A stretch of DNA of 64,000 nt from Scortum barcoo (lineage: Eukaryota > Chordata > Actinopteri > Centrarchiformes > Terapontidae): positions 7,325,044 through 7,389,043 of the forward strand of contig CM041550.1 in the NCBI GenBank assembly GCA_023238725.1. The letters are read 5' to 3'. The notes beneath the pieces are model-generated. The model worked only from the letters and a program-made list of their open reading frames with translations. It did not search any database and was not told where the DNA came from. How positions within the stretch are numbered: the stretch's first letter is position 1; each line of letters begins with the position of its first letter. This document shows positions 1 to 13,175 of the stretch, piece after piece. Made by a program: the position numbers and the translations under genes.

Positions 1-795
1 TTCATTTGCTCTTTCGAAAAAAAAAAGGCAAATAAAACGAAGGATGGGAAGAAGAAAGCAGCACACAGCTGATAATGTAGAGAGTGCATATATAGTAGAT
101 AGTGCTATGAAAATGGAGGAGGATGAGACATTTTTATTGCTAAGACAGTTGAAAATATGGACATGAACAGAAACAAAATTATCATAAAAACACAAATCTT
201 GACTTGAAATCCAAAATGCTTTAAGTTGTGACCACACACAGACTTTCATGTTTTGATTTGGAATAACTTTATATCCTCTCTAAGCCCAAAGATCAAGAAT
301 CTTTGTCATTATGTTTTCACATAATGAAATTAAGATTGGTGACACTACCTGTAAGCATAAATATATATTTGAATATATGTAATATGTACATAGTCATAAA
401 TATCTAAAGATTTAAAAGTTGTAGCAGCAATGTAAAATGGGGAGTGGGTCAGTTGTAAGTGTAGTCAGTGCATGGCTCAAGTTCTCTATTGTTCATTATA
501 AGATGAGAAGATTGTTATAAAAAAGTGTACAGGAAAACTCTTCTTGACAAGGGATCAAGTTTAAAGCAAGCTGATAGCAGCCAGTAACGTTGCACCACTG
601 GAAGGAAAAGATGTGTGTGTGTGTGTGTTGGATCAGAGCAGCAGATAAGCTTCAGAGTTGCAAAACAACGATTTCAGTCCACCTCTGGGAGCGAAGCCAC
701 TGCCAGCACTTTTTTCTAACCCTGCTGCTCCTGTTGAGAAACGACACTGTTGTTAATCAAAGCCGACGCACTGAAGTCCCTCCTGTGTCCCTCAG
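1..795 (+). other. wdfy2 intron (upstream part of the gene lies outside the window)
   Basis: No exon is recognisable before the splice acceptor at 786-795 (a pyrimidine-rich tract ending CAG). The stretch is AT-rich and holds a short GT microsatellite at about 611-628. Because the next exon begins inside a FYVE zinc finger, this is read as an intron of the same gene, whose earlier WD40 and FYVE exons are missing. Confidence 0.7.
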
Positions 796-2304
796 CACCA
801 CTGCAGGAAGTGCGGCCAGGCGGTGTGCGGCAAGTGCTCGTCCAAACGCTCCACCATCCCCCTCATGGGCTTCGAGTTCGAGGTGCGCGTGTGTGACAGC
901 TGCCACGAGTCCATCACCGACGAGGAGTGAGTAACAATCGGCCTCTGTTGCCGTCGCATACTGACCCATTGTGCCGTCAGCTCACCGGCCGCTCCCTTTG
1001 TGTCTTCCAGCCGAGCGCCCACGGCCACCTTCCACGACAGCAAGCACAGCATCGTTTACATGCACTACGAGCCCACCACTGGAAACCTGCTCACGTCCGG
1101 CACCGACAAGGTCATCAAGGTGCGGATGGGAACAAACGCTATCTGTTGTGTTCCAGAATCAGATAAGACACGCAGGCACAGTCACATTTAATGGGGTCAG
1201 TCCTTCGCAGGGTGACTTTCTAGGCTTTTTTTTGTCACTCATTTAGCATCAGTAAGGAGGGATTAAGCAGCTCGGGGCCCCTGTTGACCCCTCTTATGTG
1301 CATTGTGTGTACACCCCATTACGTTTCAGTACCTGTCAGATCAGCTGCCCCTGGTTTGCTGTGCATCAAATAGTTTGTGGTATTTTGCTTAAACACAAAC
1401 TCATTTAGGAAAATACAACAGAGTAATATAAACAGAAAATTAAATGTATTGAAACTACAGAGTCATATCAGACTGGAAATCGCATAAATAAATAAATTAA
1501 AATAAGTAAGTGCAATGTAAATGTAAGATTCACTAAAGGCTTTTATCATGTCAGCTTATATTATGTAATCAAATTACTACAAACTATTTACCACTCTGGG
1601 GTAACTGATTTTACATGATAGGTGATCCATCCTTGAGTCTATCTAAAAATATGAGTAGTTTTTTGTTGAAATCCAGGTATCTTTATAGGATTTCTTAATA
1701 GTGATAAAGGTCTTTTTGTACACCTTCACTCTTTTCTGAAAAAAAAAAAACAAAATCTGGCAAATTGTCTGTCACATTTGGAAAAAAACTAAATTGAATG
1801 AAGTCTTTGTTTTGTTTCTCTGACACAGAAACTTTATGGTTGAGTCTCGCAGCTCAGGCAGCTCTGATAGACCCGCTGTACCCAACCTGCTCACTGCCGA
1901 CTAGTTGCTGAAGAAAATGAAAAATTTAGCAGCTAAAGAGACAGATATTTCTCTCAAGTACTGTCCTGACCCTGTACTGACCCTCACTGCTGACGTAAAA
2001 CAAATAGTGAGCTGTTTTTTTTTAGTTGCTGTTAATCTGAATGTCATTTCAGAGGCTTTGCAGTGCACATATTTGTGGAAAAAACTCTAAATAAAATATG
2101 TTGTTATGAGGGTCACATCCAAACAGGCACTCGCAGATTTCAGCCATGTGTTATTCTCCCTCCATTTTTGCAGACGTGCGTCATGGCTTTAGAAAGCGTC
2201 GGCAGAAATGTCTCCTCAGTAGCTCGTTCAAACCGACAAACAGCAAACTGATGGTGTCTCGTGTTTATCTGCAGCTGTGGGACATGACTCCTGTGGTGTC
2301 CTGA
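796..2304 (+). CDS. wdfy2: WD repeat and FYVE domain-containing protein 2, 3'-terminal exons (partial)
   Basis: Three coding exons join in phase: 796-926, 1011-1119 and 2275-2304 (stop 2302-2304). The first opens with HHCRKCGQAVC and continues through a CxxC and the RVCDSC signature, which is the zinc-binding core of a FYVE domain that binds phosphatidylinositol 3-phosphate on early endosomes. The second encodes the last WD40 stretch (APTATFHDSKHS, then LLTSGTDKVIK) and the third ends LWDMTPVVS. Donors are GTGAGT at 927 and GTGCGG at 1120; acceptors are CAG at 1010 and 2274. The ending and the neighbouring dhrs12 favour WDFY2 over its paralogue WDFY1. WDFY2 is known as an endosomal WD40-FYVE scaffold linked to Akt signalling; that role is family knowledge. 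The N-terminal WD40 repeats and first FYVE residues lie upstream of the window. Confidence 0.93.
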
Positions 2305-2587
2305 GGTCTGCGGGCGACCAGCAGCAAGTCAGCGGGAAGATCTGTTCACCAAACTGTGATGGCGGCAGTGACGCTCGGGAAAACAGAGAGCGAGAGGGAG
2401 AGAGAAGCAAATCCAACAATATCGATGTCATCTGGATAATATTTAACAGTCACTCAACAACGAGCGGTGGCTGTTGCACGTTCACAGCGAGGACACTGCA
2501 GGCCAGTGGAGCCTGGGAACAGGACAGGCCTTGGTTGACGCGAGGTTACAGACCGTTTTGAGTGTTTGTTTGGGTGGGTGGGGTCTC

Positions 2588-2604
2588 TGTGTGTGTGTGT
2601 GTGT
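2588..2604. repeat. GT microsatellite in wdfy2 3' UTR
   Basis: About eight GT dinucleotides downstream of the wdfy2 stop. Confidence 0.85.
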
Positions 2605-3155
2605 CTTGTATTTGAGTGTGCAGGACGGGTCGAAGCGTTTTGAGGCAACTTTGACAAACCTTAATTACCTAATTTTCATGCATTCCTGCCGATTTCATAC
2701 TGGAAGTGACACGTCTGCACTCTGTCAGCGGGTACGCCTCAACTTTCCCTGGTTTCAATGTGAAGCACGGCACGTACCTGGCCCACGTCTTATTCACAAC
2801 CTCACTCATTCACGTTTAGCAGGACTGTCTCCACGAGAGGAAGTTGTTCGATCAGTCCTACATTTCCAACCCTCACCACCTCCAGGAAGAGAAACAGCAG
2901 TTCAGACTTTCAGGCGTAAACATGTTGACGTCGCCCTCTACAGGCAAAGACAGTAACAGTTGAAACTTGCGCCACCTGCAAGTAGAAAGTGTATCAGCTG
3001 CTTTTTTTTTTGTATTTGATGCACTCTTTTGTTTGGTGTCATGTGTTTTACATTTGAAACTTGACCAGCTGTTAAAATAAGCACAATTGAAACATTAGTG
3101 TGTGACAGAAGTTCAACTTGTGGACGCCAATTGTTATTTGACAAAACAGTCCAAA

Positions 3156-3161
3156 AATAAA
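3156..3161 (+). promoter_or_regulatory. candidate polyadenylation signal of wdfy2
   Basis: A canonical AATAAA lies about 850 bp downstream of the wdfy2 stop codon, with T/GT-rich sequence following. It is the first good signal after the stop, so the 3' UTR would span about 2305-3180. Transcript data are needed to exclude longer UTR forms. Confidence 0.45.
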
Positions 3162-4597
3162 GCCCACTTATTCACTTGTGCCCCAGATTTCCTCTGTATC
3201 ACATGGTTGTAATCAGTGGATGGAAGTGCTAAGAAAATAGGTGTAAACATCTGAAGATCCAGGACCCCTGACAAAAATCTTCCCTCAAGGTTTAGAATGA
3301 ACTTTCAAACTCACCAAATTTTACGTTAAGGAGTTACTGTCTTTTCTTTAGTTGAGTTATTTTCAAGGTCTATAATAAACCAGAAAATGTTTCAGTAACT
3401 AGAAGACCAATCATGGAGGACAGAGGACACATAGTGACAAAGTTTTATATTTTGGTCATGTTTAGAAAAGTAAAAAATCTATAAAATATCTATAAAACGG
3501 ACACAACAGCTCTAAAAGTACAGCACATGTGGCTCATTGCCTGCAGGTGGCGCTCATGTCAACACGGTATATTGTGCTTTTGCAGGTCTTGCCTTTAGAT
3601 GGCGCTCATGAGCATCTACAGTATCTGGAGCTTTTAAAACGCTGTTATTTATTTTAAATTGAAACAGTTTGATATTAGCTCATCCTGCTTCAGTGTGCTT
3701 CACATCACTCACACTGTGTGTTCTTGTTATCATGTTCCACAGGGCAAAGAAATCATCCTCTACTTTCTGAATATATCAAACTTATATCAGTAACATGATT
3801 GTACGTAAAAGTACAATCATTGTACTTTTTAGACGAGGAAGCATTTAATCTACATATATCCAGTTTTCATCCAATCAGAGGGTGGTGGAAGGCCACAAAC
3901 GTAGAAAATGTAATGCATGTTGGCCTCCAAAGTGTGTGGGATCTGCATATCCAGCTTTTATAGTTTATGTATGTGTGTGGATGGTTGGCTGCTACAGTAA
4001 GTGGCCACTAATGCTGATGCACCCAGTCAACTGATCGTTACAGTAAAATGGGATATCAAGCAAACCTCGTAACCTCGTGGAGCTGGTCCATGATTACAAA
4101 CTCTGAATTCTAGTAGAGATACAAAATAGCAAAGACTAAATAGATCAAACGTGGGGAAATATCAGAAAAATGTCATCTGATTTGAATATTACTCATCTTT
4201 CATATCAGTCATCTCTCACTGTAAAGAAAATTTAATTGGAAGATCAAAGGTTTAAGAGGTTGGGCCACTACAGAGGACAGTGCTCTCATCATAGATCCCC
4301 GCCATGATGCCGTCAAGTACACACAGTGTAGACACAGTGTGTCTAAATCCACTGAAGTGCAGAGTACACCTGTCAGGTTTTGTAACCTCTAAATTGACCA
4401 GTCAGACTGCTCGCTGATCTTTGTACGTTCTCCGCTGTCGGCTGCATTTCTGAGATTATTTATTATTGAAAGTTTGGTCTTAATGTTCGTGATGAGTGCA
4501 CATATCACCTAAGCTAATCAGTGGCAGCGCAGACCAACACGTTCCAGGACTGAAAGGAAACTAACGAACGCGATTGCTTTGATTTAATTCTTATCAA

Positions 4598-4628
<31 letters not shown>

Positions 4629-6856
4629 GTCACAATACTGTATACTGGCTTTTATGTCAATGCACTGGAATCAACAAGCAAACAAAAGGCTGCTGTGAAT
4701 AGAAAATATGAATTTGTTTGTGATTATCATGTTTGTGCTTTAATTATCAGACGCTAACTATGCTGAATTTTTCCCTCATGTTCACACCCCAAGGATGTTT
4801 GATATTTAGATTTGAAATTTGAAAATGAGGATAAAGACGTGCTCCAGCAGTAGAGACTAAAGGTACATTTACAGCAGATTTATTTTTCTCGTGAATGTGA
4901 GCCTATGGGCACTGAGGCATTAAAGGACCATAGCAGTGTTTTTTTTTTTTTATCTGAGGTATCAGTTCCTCAACTTCAACTCATATGTGTATTTTTAAAT
5001 GCATGGTGTACACTTTCCAAGAAGCCGTCTGTTTTCAGCTAATTGATCGTCACGCTGTACAAACATTCATGTGAACTGGAATAGTTGTAAAAAACACACA
5101 CATACACACACCCCAAAAACTAAAAAGAAGCTGCCTGTTTTGAAGAATAGAAACCGTGATCATATTAAGAATTTGATTTAAGTGTGCATTGTCACTGGTG
5201 AAGTCCTTTAAAATGTCAAAGCCCAGACTACACAGGAGATACAAAATTATTAGATATGATTAGAAATGATCAACTTTTGATGCAGTCAAAGTGAATTATA
5301 TTTTTCTGAGGCCAGTGATCTGTTTTTCTGTTGCAGGAAAGGAAACAGACGTTGTTTTGTGTGTCAGTGTGTCCTTTAATGTAACCGTGTATGTGTAAAT
5401 GACATTAAAAGAGCAGGTTCACCGACTCCACCACTTGTGTCTTGTTTATCAGATGACACTGAAAATAAGTCATACAGATCTTTACATGAGCATTACAAGA
5501 CTTTCTGTTTTATTCATTTGACTTTGTAGCCGTCAGTTTCCTGATTCGCACTTCTTTGGTCGGTCAAGTTTTTGTGAAACAAATCTCTCACGTTCTTTTT
5601 CAAAGCAACGCCTACTTCAGATGTTTCCGTTTCATAAACTATAAAAACAGCTTCCGCAGTTTATTTTGGAGAAAAAGTCAGCGTCAGAGTTCGCTCTCTT
5701 GTTCTTGTGGCTCTTCATACAGTCCAGCCAGAGTTTAAAATAAAAATGGGGAAGAGGAAAGCAGAAGAAAATACAGAAGTGTTCTCGACTCTTTGGATCT
5801 GCTCGGTATGACGAGGAGTGCACGACTTTGGATGTTGTTCAAAGTTAAAATTTTCTTTGCAGTTCGTTCACGTCAACCAATGATGTGTGTGTGTGTTGTG
5901 CAGGTTAATAAACTCCACTAACACCACTGAGGATGCTGAACCAAAGGACACTGTGGCCTTCACTTCTCACAATAAGTCTTCTTCAGCTTTAACTTTTTAA
6001 CTTTTTAAAATCAGACATGAATAAACATAAATTTCTCCCTGAGGATTTATGAATCTTAACATAGAATAATACTGAATAATTTGTCTGTTGATTTATATTT
6101 TGAATTATTACTGACTCTGCAAAGCAATTATAATTATAAAAAGTTCTAAAATATTCTAAAATAGTAGAGAAAAAAGAACAATATTGTGCATTAGAGTAAT
6201 ATTATAAAGTTTCAAACAATGGTTTGCAAGTGCTGCTGCTTGGAGCCTTTATTATCATCTCAATTTCTTAAAGTAAAGTGATCAAAGAAAAGCAGCGAAT
6301 CCTCACATCTGAAGTTTGGTATTTGTACTTGATAACCCACCATGAAACGATTGTCTGACGATCATCCCATGACAAGATCCACTTTCGAGTCATGATACAC
6401 AAGCATGGAGTCCAGCGCGGAAAATGAATAAAATAAATTTATTTTAAAATAACCAAACCTGACCATCCATCAAAATGACCTGAAATTAAACAATATATTT
6501 TTAAAGAAATTAATATATAAACTTAATAATAATAAACATTTAGTGTTACATTCATTTTAAAGTGTTGGCAATTTATACATTTCTCCTTGTAAGCTTGATG
6601 AATACATTATGCATTGTTATATATTAAGTAAGAGTGTTTTTAAAAAGCACATTTTTGTCTTCATTCACACTGGTTTTAATAAAATGTAGATAAAAGCACC
6701 AAAATCTTTCTTCTGTCCTAAAAACAACCTCTTCACTTTTTTTTTAAATGAAAATTGAAAACTTTAAGTTGAAAATGTACAGTGTAAATTGAAAAAAAAA
6801 AAGGATTATGTAAACATTATTCTTGAGGAGTGTTTGGTTTTGTGTTTATTGGGATA
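3162..6856. other. intergenic region between convergent wdfy2 and dhrs12
   Basis: No coding signal was found on either strand. It is AT-rich, with a 26-T run at 4601-4626 and a small perfect inverted repeat at 3795-3820 (10-bp arms, 6-bp loop). An 11-bp string, TGGCGCTCATG, occurs twice near 3548 and 3600. An ATTAAA near 5403 could be a distal polyadenylation signal. The 3' end of dhrs12 enters from the right. Confidence 0.6.
4601..4626. repeat. poly-T tract
   Basis: An uninterrupted run of 26 T. It may be the poly-A tail relic of a minus-strand retroposon, but no retroposon body is recognisable beside it. Confidence 0.85.
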
Positions 6857-9800
6857 TTAAGGTTTGAACTTGAGGGCAAACTCCTCCAGCACAGCCAGAA
6901 GCTTCTCCTCCTCCTGCGGCGTGGACCTGGAAGAGGCCAGCGGCAGGTGTGTCGCCACCGCTTTACGATCTGGAAGAAAGTTATTGAGAAAATATGTGAA
7001 ACAGCAGAGAGACACTGAACTGCAAAAATGTGTTACACATGATGCTAATATTCAGGGTGCTGACTGCAGGATTAATCTAAAAGTAAAAGTGTTGTAGTGT
7101 CACAGAAACACCCCCCTCATTACTGAGACACTCATCGTCAATATATCACAGTCAGACTTTTCACTTGGTTTAGTTCAGTGTTTTAATATCAGTTCTTCAG
7201 TGATATTTAAGTCTGTTCTGACACACTGACAGTGAGAAATTAAAGTCTCAAGGGCCAACAAAACATAATCTAAGTCTCACTGATCTGTGTTAGAATGATT
7301 AAAATTGGATCCTTGGAAATCTCTACTCCACTTCAAATCAGAGGGTAGTATTTTTTACTCTGCTCCATCTATTTGACATCTTTGGTTACTAGTTACTTTC
7401 CAATTTAAGACTTTTACACACAAAATATAAGATCAGATTATAAAATACTTGATACTTTTAGCTTGTAATACTTACATTAACTTGCTTAGTTTAACTTCAG
7501 TGACATTTCCAAAGCACTTTCACATGTAATGGAGTATTTTTACACAGTAGTATTGCCACTTTGCCCATTGCCCTTTCTTACAGCATTATTTGTACTATCA
7601 GTTATTGCTCTGGCTCCTTTCTCTTGTATCAAGATGAAAAATTGTGATGGCAGAAACAACAATGACAAACAGGCTCTTCTCACCCTGGAAGAAGAGTCCG
7701 CTCGGCTGCTTCAATGCGGCGGCCGCAGACACGGCGAGCCACACCACGGTGTCGGCCCCCATGGCCTCCGTCCTCAGTTTGGACTGCATCTTGGCGTGGA
7801 ATGAAGGCATGGACGTCTGGACAGCTACGGAGAGAAAAACAAGGCTGCAAATCACAGAGGCAACGTTTCCTGTCACCTGTGGGTGTTCAGGAATAATTCA
7901 CATGTATTTACTGTCAAGTGAAAACAAGGAGACGCTGCTCACTGCATTTAGAACAGGGTCAGATACCATTACTACCAGAGACAAAGTCAAAATGAAATTT
8001 AAATATAAGCTTTTAATACTGCGATCACCACAAATTCAGCTCTTTTGTCCTCAGTTGTTTTGAGTTGGAAGCTGAAATCCCAAAGATGGATGCTTCAGAA
8101 CCACAACAAATTAAAATAAGATCACATCCACCTCCTCATTCTGCCTTCACTAGCAATAATCAATCAAATAATCATCTAGTATGAAACTTCAGTAGGTATT
8201 ACTCTCTCACAGCTTTACTGAGACATCTACTGTATGTTTGATAATTCATATTTGGCTCATTAAAAAGCACTGACTGTCTTTATGCATACATGTCTTAGCA
8301 AATATTAAGAAATTTGCCTCTTTGGTTTGTTAGATCATCAGATCCACCTGCTCTTAAACTGTAATCTACAGCTCTTTAGAAAACCTCCCTGTCCTCCTCC
8401 CCTGCCTCCTGGATTTGTGAATAAACCGGTTTATTTCCAAGTAAAATCATAATTAATTAAATGACACACAAGTGAAATGTATGTCATATCGAGCAGAGTA
8501 ATTGGCCTTGGAATTTAAAATATGGTAAAACTGCCAATACACAGAAAGAAAACAACAAAAAAAACTAAATAATTAATCGAAAAAATACTTAACTGAGATA
8601 ATTATACAGATATAATTCATTCTGTGAAATTACCCTCGAACACAGTGACCTCTAAAGGCCGTTAGAGGTGACTGAACTGCAGCTTTTAACAGATTTCAGT
8701 CATCTTGAATTGTGAGCTGCAGTTTTTTTTTTACACATCCTCCCTCTGGTTTACCTGGTGTGTCCGCCCAGCCGGGGTGCATGGAGGAGAAGTGGATCTC
8801 TTTGTGCTGAGAGGCCCATCTCTCTGTCAGAATCACCTGCTGTCTCTGTCAAAACGGCAGCACAAAAACACTTCAGCGAACACGCCGCGATCATTTCTGT
8901 TCAGCCGCCTGATTTACAGTAAATCTGTCGTCTTTACTTTGTTCTGAGCGTAGGCCATGGTGCCGTCGAACGTCCCCTTCTCAAACTGGAGGTCTTCCAC
9001 ATTCATCTTCTGTGTGAGCATGCCGCCTGACGACACCGTGACCTGGGAGGAGGAGAGAGCACGTATTAATCTTTGCTTTTAATACAGCACAAAGGCTGAC
9101 ATCCACAGTGTGAGCTATACGTCATCATTTTTGACATTATTAGTTTCATTCAGTTGAAGTTCAACACACCACTCGTGGGTCTTCAGCCTTCTTCAGAGCA
9201 GGTATCAGTGCCGTGGTGAGGATGTACGTACCTGAAAATAAAGGTGAGCAGATGGTGGTTCAGCAACAAATATCTGTACCATCTGCTAAAACAGAGAGTC
9301 CAAACTGGCTCATGTTTTTAGTCAAAAGCTGTCAGAAGCTGTTCTAACATGTTTCATATTATTTCCTTTTGGTTTAACATTGCCTGATTGAGTTATAATC
9401 ACCAATATTCTAATTTCATTGTCTTTTGCGCACCTATCGGGATAATCAATAGTTCTGGGTATGTTTTTGGATCTCATCAGTTTCAAGTTTCATCGTCTAT
9501 AGTCATCAATCTTTTCTTTGTTTGTTTGTTCAGTGAGCGTCTCACACACACAGGTGAGTGGGAGAGCGAGTCTGTTCTGTTAAAAGTCTTATTAAAGCCT
9601 AACTGTGCGCAGCTTGTGTTTTTTTCCGTGAAAGTCTGTGTTACCTCATTCAGTGATGGATAGTGACTTAACAGATATTTAAATTAAAGATATTATTCAT
9701 TATATATTATTTTAATGAAAATCTTTAAGATTATCTCTTTAAACCTTTCTTAAATCTATACTGTACTTTATTCAGGTTTGTCAAACGCATACACTGAGAA

Positions 9801-12800
9801 ATGTTTTAACTTTTATACTGATATGTAAGAACTCTGGCTTCCTTTGTCAAAAAGAAGAAGAAGAAGAGACATGTTTACATTACTCAAAGTAAGGTATCCA
9901 GAAAAGTATTATTTTGGTACCTATACTCAGGTATTGCACTGGAACTACTGCAGTACTTTACCGAGTGTGTTTGTGGCGAAGTTCTTCTCCAGACCTTCCT
10001 CTGTTAACTCCCTCTGGTTGACCATGCAGCCGGCATTGTTAATCTGAAGAACACAAATGATTGAATTAAGATACAAACTAGTGTGCGTGTGTGTGTATTT
10101 CAACTGAAACAACAACACATCTACACACCACCTACCAGGACGTGCACTGTGTTGCTTTGTGAGAAGTTCTGGGCGAATTCCCACACTTGTCTGGCGCTGG
10201 ACATGTCAACAATGTGCACGTGAACGTTCTGGGAATAAACCACAAACATAATTACCGTCAAACCCCTTTTAAGAACATAATAGAGGATTTATACTTATGC
10301 CATATATACACTTTTTGGACTAAGAATCTGGGAGGTGTCGGTAGTGGCGAGAGGACAACTCAAAAAGCTTTCAATGCTGGTTGCTTGTGATGCTGATGAA
10401 GCAAAGCAATTAACAAGTACAATAATATATCTTGATTTAGAGGGAGGGACAGTTATTTACTAAATTGGCCTCAGAGGGCTTTATACTCAGAACAACATAT
10501 GACACCCTACAACCTTTGACCCTTGGATATGGAGAATGTCCCCTCCCCCTCTCTTATTGTAGGGATCCGTCCTCTTGAGTAAGCATACATGCAAAAAGAT
10601 TTCTCACGTGATTTTTACTCTTTTCCACAATTTCATCTTTGGCAGCGTCCGCCCGCCCCTGGTTTCGACACACCATGTGAACGGTTCCTCCTGCAGGCTC
10701 AAAAATAAACCAGATCAGTGGACGAGCCGGCAGCGAGCTCCACCGCCTTAAAGACTTAACCTGTCAGAAACAGGCTGCACCGACGAGGTGTCAATCAACT
10801 AATCAGACTTTACTGGTCATGTGCACTCAGTGTTTACATGCAAATGACAAAAGACAATGGAAATATTGAGTGAAACGAATGGCAACTACCAAAGAGTTGC
10901 AGTAATTAGTTGATTAATCAATTTGTTCTCAATTGCCAACTATATAATAATTAATAGTTTAAGAAGAAACTGTGTGCAAATTCTCTGATTTTTTCAGATT
11001 TTCTGCTCTCTTTAGTCCTCTGTGACAGTGAACTGATTATATTTGGGTTGTGAGCAAAACAAGACATTTTTAGGCTTTTGGAAACAAGTGATTATATTTG
11101 GGTTGTGAGCAACAAGACATTTTCTTTTGGAAACAAGTGATCAACATATCTTTGGACATTTTATGGCCCCAATAACTGATTAATTTGTTAATAAAATAAT
11201 CATCAGTTTCAGCACTAGACGGAAGCACCAATAAAGTATTAATTAAGCACACAAAATCTGAAAAATAAAAACAATAAAACAGATACAGCACAAGAGAAAA
11301 AACACACAGTAGCTATAAAATATTCTAACAAAAAGCCATGCTAGACAGGCACATTTTAAAATTTTGTCTTTGTCTCTGGACTGTTTCCCTTTCTTACCTG
11401 TCCACATTCACACACTCACCTCTGTTGGCGATTTCCTGCGCTGTGGCTTTTCCTATCCCGCTGTTTGCGCCCGTTATCAGGAAGGACCGCCCGTTCAGGT
11501 TCACGTCCAGGTCAGCTGGAGCAAAATGTTTGGCTGCAGCTTCATAACCACTCCTGTTGAGACCAAAGGGCAGCGCGTTAAATCCACTACACAGACCCTT
11601 GTGCCATAATTGTCGTGATAATAATAAATATAATGTTCTTCTGATTGTGTACAAGTCATTTACCAAGCACTGACAGCCTCCAGCTCCTTAAAAGTGACAT
11701 TTTACTTCCTTTTTTAAATGGTTTTAGATCTTAATTATAAAATAATAATATCAAATAATGAATATTAAATTGAATATCTTTAGGTTTGAACAGTTAGTCA
11801 GATAAAATTAGCTCTGGAAAGGTGAACTGGACACACTATTTTTAGTATCTTTTACATTTTATAGACCAGTTGCCAGTGGTGGAATTAAGTACAATTTTGA
11901 GGCTTTGTACTTTACCTAAGTATTTCCACTTAACACTTTGGATACAAAAAAATGTGACTTTTTACTCCACTACATTTAGGAAATTTGACAACTTTAGTTA
12001 CCTGAGTCAGATCATTCATAGAAAATATAAATTGACAAATAAATTCTGATTAAATTCTGGTATTATTATGAATTAAGATACCTGTCAGTATATAAAATAG
12101 TTGAAATTAGCTCCACATCAGAGACACTTACAAATTAATCCATCAATGATTATAATCCAATAATATAGATCATTATGAACAAAACCACCCTGTATAATCA
12201 GTACTGTTACTTTTAATATTTTAAGCCTCATTTGCTCTCTGCACTATTGTCTTTCTGACTACATGTTATTGTTTTTACATACATACTTTTAAAACTGCAC
12301 ATAGTGATTTAACGTTTGTATTTGCCTTGTTTTAAGCTGTCTGTGTGTATATTTCTGTATATGCACATTAAAAACAACAAAAAACTGCAGCCAAATGTCT
12401 TGCTTGTGTGCACATACCTGACTAATAAAATATATTTTAACGCTTGTCATTTTGTATTATTACTTAAGTAAGATTTCCCAGAGCTTTTACTTGTAATAGA
12501 GTATTTCCACACTGTAGTATTTCTACTTTTACTGGAGCTCAGTTACTTCCACTGTTGCATAAATTGTACTTTACTGTGCAACAATATTTGAATATATTAC
12601 TCCAGCATAGGGAGATATGTGATTTGCCCTTGAGAGTGCAGTTTAAAGTAGATCTCAGGGTTAATGCATAAGCAGAATTATGTAAATGTTGCGCAAACCA
12701 CAGAAATTACAACACATGACACTTGCAGAGAGCACCGACACACACATACTCACTTTGTGTACTCCTGCAGGCCCTTCACAAACCACACAGCGTTCCTGTA

Positions 12801-12809
12801 AATAGACAT
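6857..12809 (-). CDS. dhrs12: dehydrogenase/reductase (SDR family) member 12, complete
   Basis: Ten coding exons on the minus strand: 12754-12809, 11420-11553, 10608-10690, 10136-10228, 9962-10043, 9170-9231, 8938-9042, 8755-8845, 7684-7824 and 6857-6969. All junctions are GT-AG with matching phases, totalling 960 nt, or 319 residues plus stop, close to the human protein length. The protein starts MSIYRNAVWFVKGL. It carries the Rossmann cofactor motif TGANSGIG (residues 46-53), NNAG (124-127), the catalytic Ser in VTVSSGG (174/175) and YAQNK (Tyr201, Lys205), so the SDR Ser-Tyr-Lys set is intact. C-terminal landmarks are HPGWADTP and SGLFFQDRKAV. DHRS12 is an NAD(P)-dependent oxidoreductase-like protein whose physiological substrate I cannot infer. 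The gene converges tail-to-tail on wdfy2, the arrangement also known in mammals. Confidence 0.96.
10465..10545. repeat. degraded fragment of a dispersed fish repeat in dhrs12 intron 3
   Basis: The strings GGCCTCAGAGGGCTTTATA and CATATGACACCCT, followed by CCTTTGACCCTTGGA, match in order a section of the longer element at 59335-60350 (which has GCCTCGGAGGGCTTTACA, then GTGACACCCTCTGTCCTTAGACCCT). The copy is short and diverged. Confidence 0.5.
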
Positions 12810-12864
12810 TTTTAACGCAGATCTGCCTCCTCAGTCTCCGTTAAAGGCCGTCCGGTGTTTTGGT

Positions 12865-13000
12865 TTCATAAGAATGACTGCAGCTTGTTATGTAGTAGAA
12901 ACGGGCGGGGAGTCACGTGTCCGAACCCCGGAAGTGAACGTCAAACAGCGCCCCCAGTGGATACCGGCGATTATTACAGCCAACATGGCGAAGACGTCAC
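12865..13000 (-). promoter_or_regulatory. dhrs12 proximal promoter, GC-rich, with clustered factor motifs
   Basis: Just upstream of the dhrs12 start codon (12807-12809) the sequence turns GC- and CpG-rich. Visible motifs are a GC box GGGCGGGG (12903-12910), an E-box CACGTG (12914-12919), an ETS/GABP-type site CCGGAAGTG (12928-12936), a YY1-like CAACATGGCG (12981-12990) and a CRE-like GACGTCAC (12993-13000). There is no obvious TATA box, as is usual for housekeeping genes. Motif identities come from consensus recognition; occupancy is inferred. Confidence 0.6.
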
Positions 13001-13175
13001 ACGGCAGCTTAATGTTTCAGATTAATGTGCGAATTCAAGCTCCTTTAACTATATCACAAAACCGGAAATGAAGAAATAGTACACCAGGGAACATATTTAT
13101 CATAATATCTGGCTAAATAATGACGATGATGGTGTAATTATTTAAGTACTTGTGTCTGCGCAGTGTATTATAATT
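13001..13175. other. spacer between the dhrs12 promoter and the tRNA-Leu gene
   Basis: Short non-coding spacer. A second ETS-like CCGGAAATG occurs near 13062. Nothing else is recognised. Confidence 0.5.

Noticed and set aside
590..934. 114-codon plus-strand frame overlapping the first wdfy2 exon
   Set aside because: It reads the FYVE exon in the wrong frame and runs through intron. The correct frame is fixed by the HHCRKC and RVCDSC motifs.
12985..13071. 28-codon frame starting at the ATG in the YY1-like site
   Set aside because: Short, no homology, and better explained as a promoter motif.
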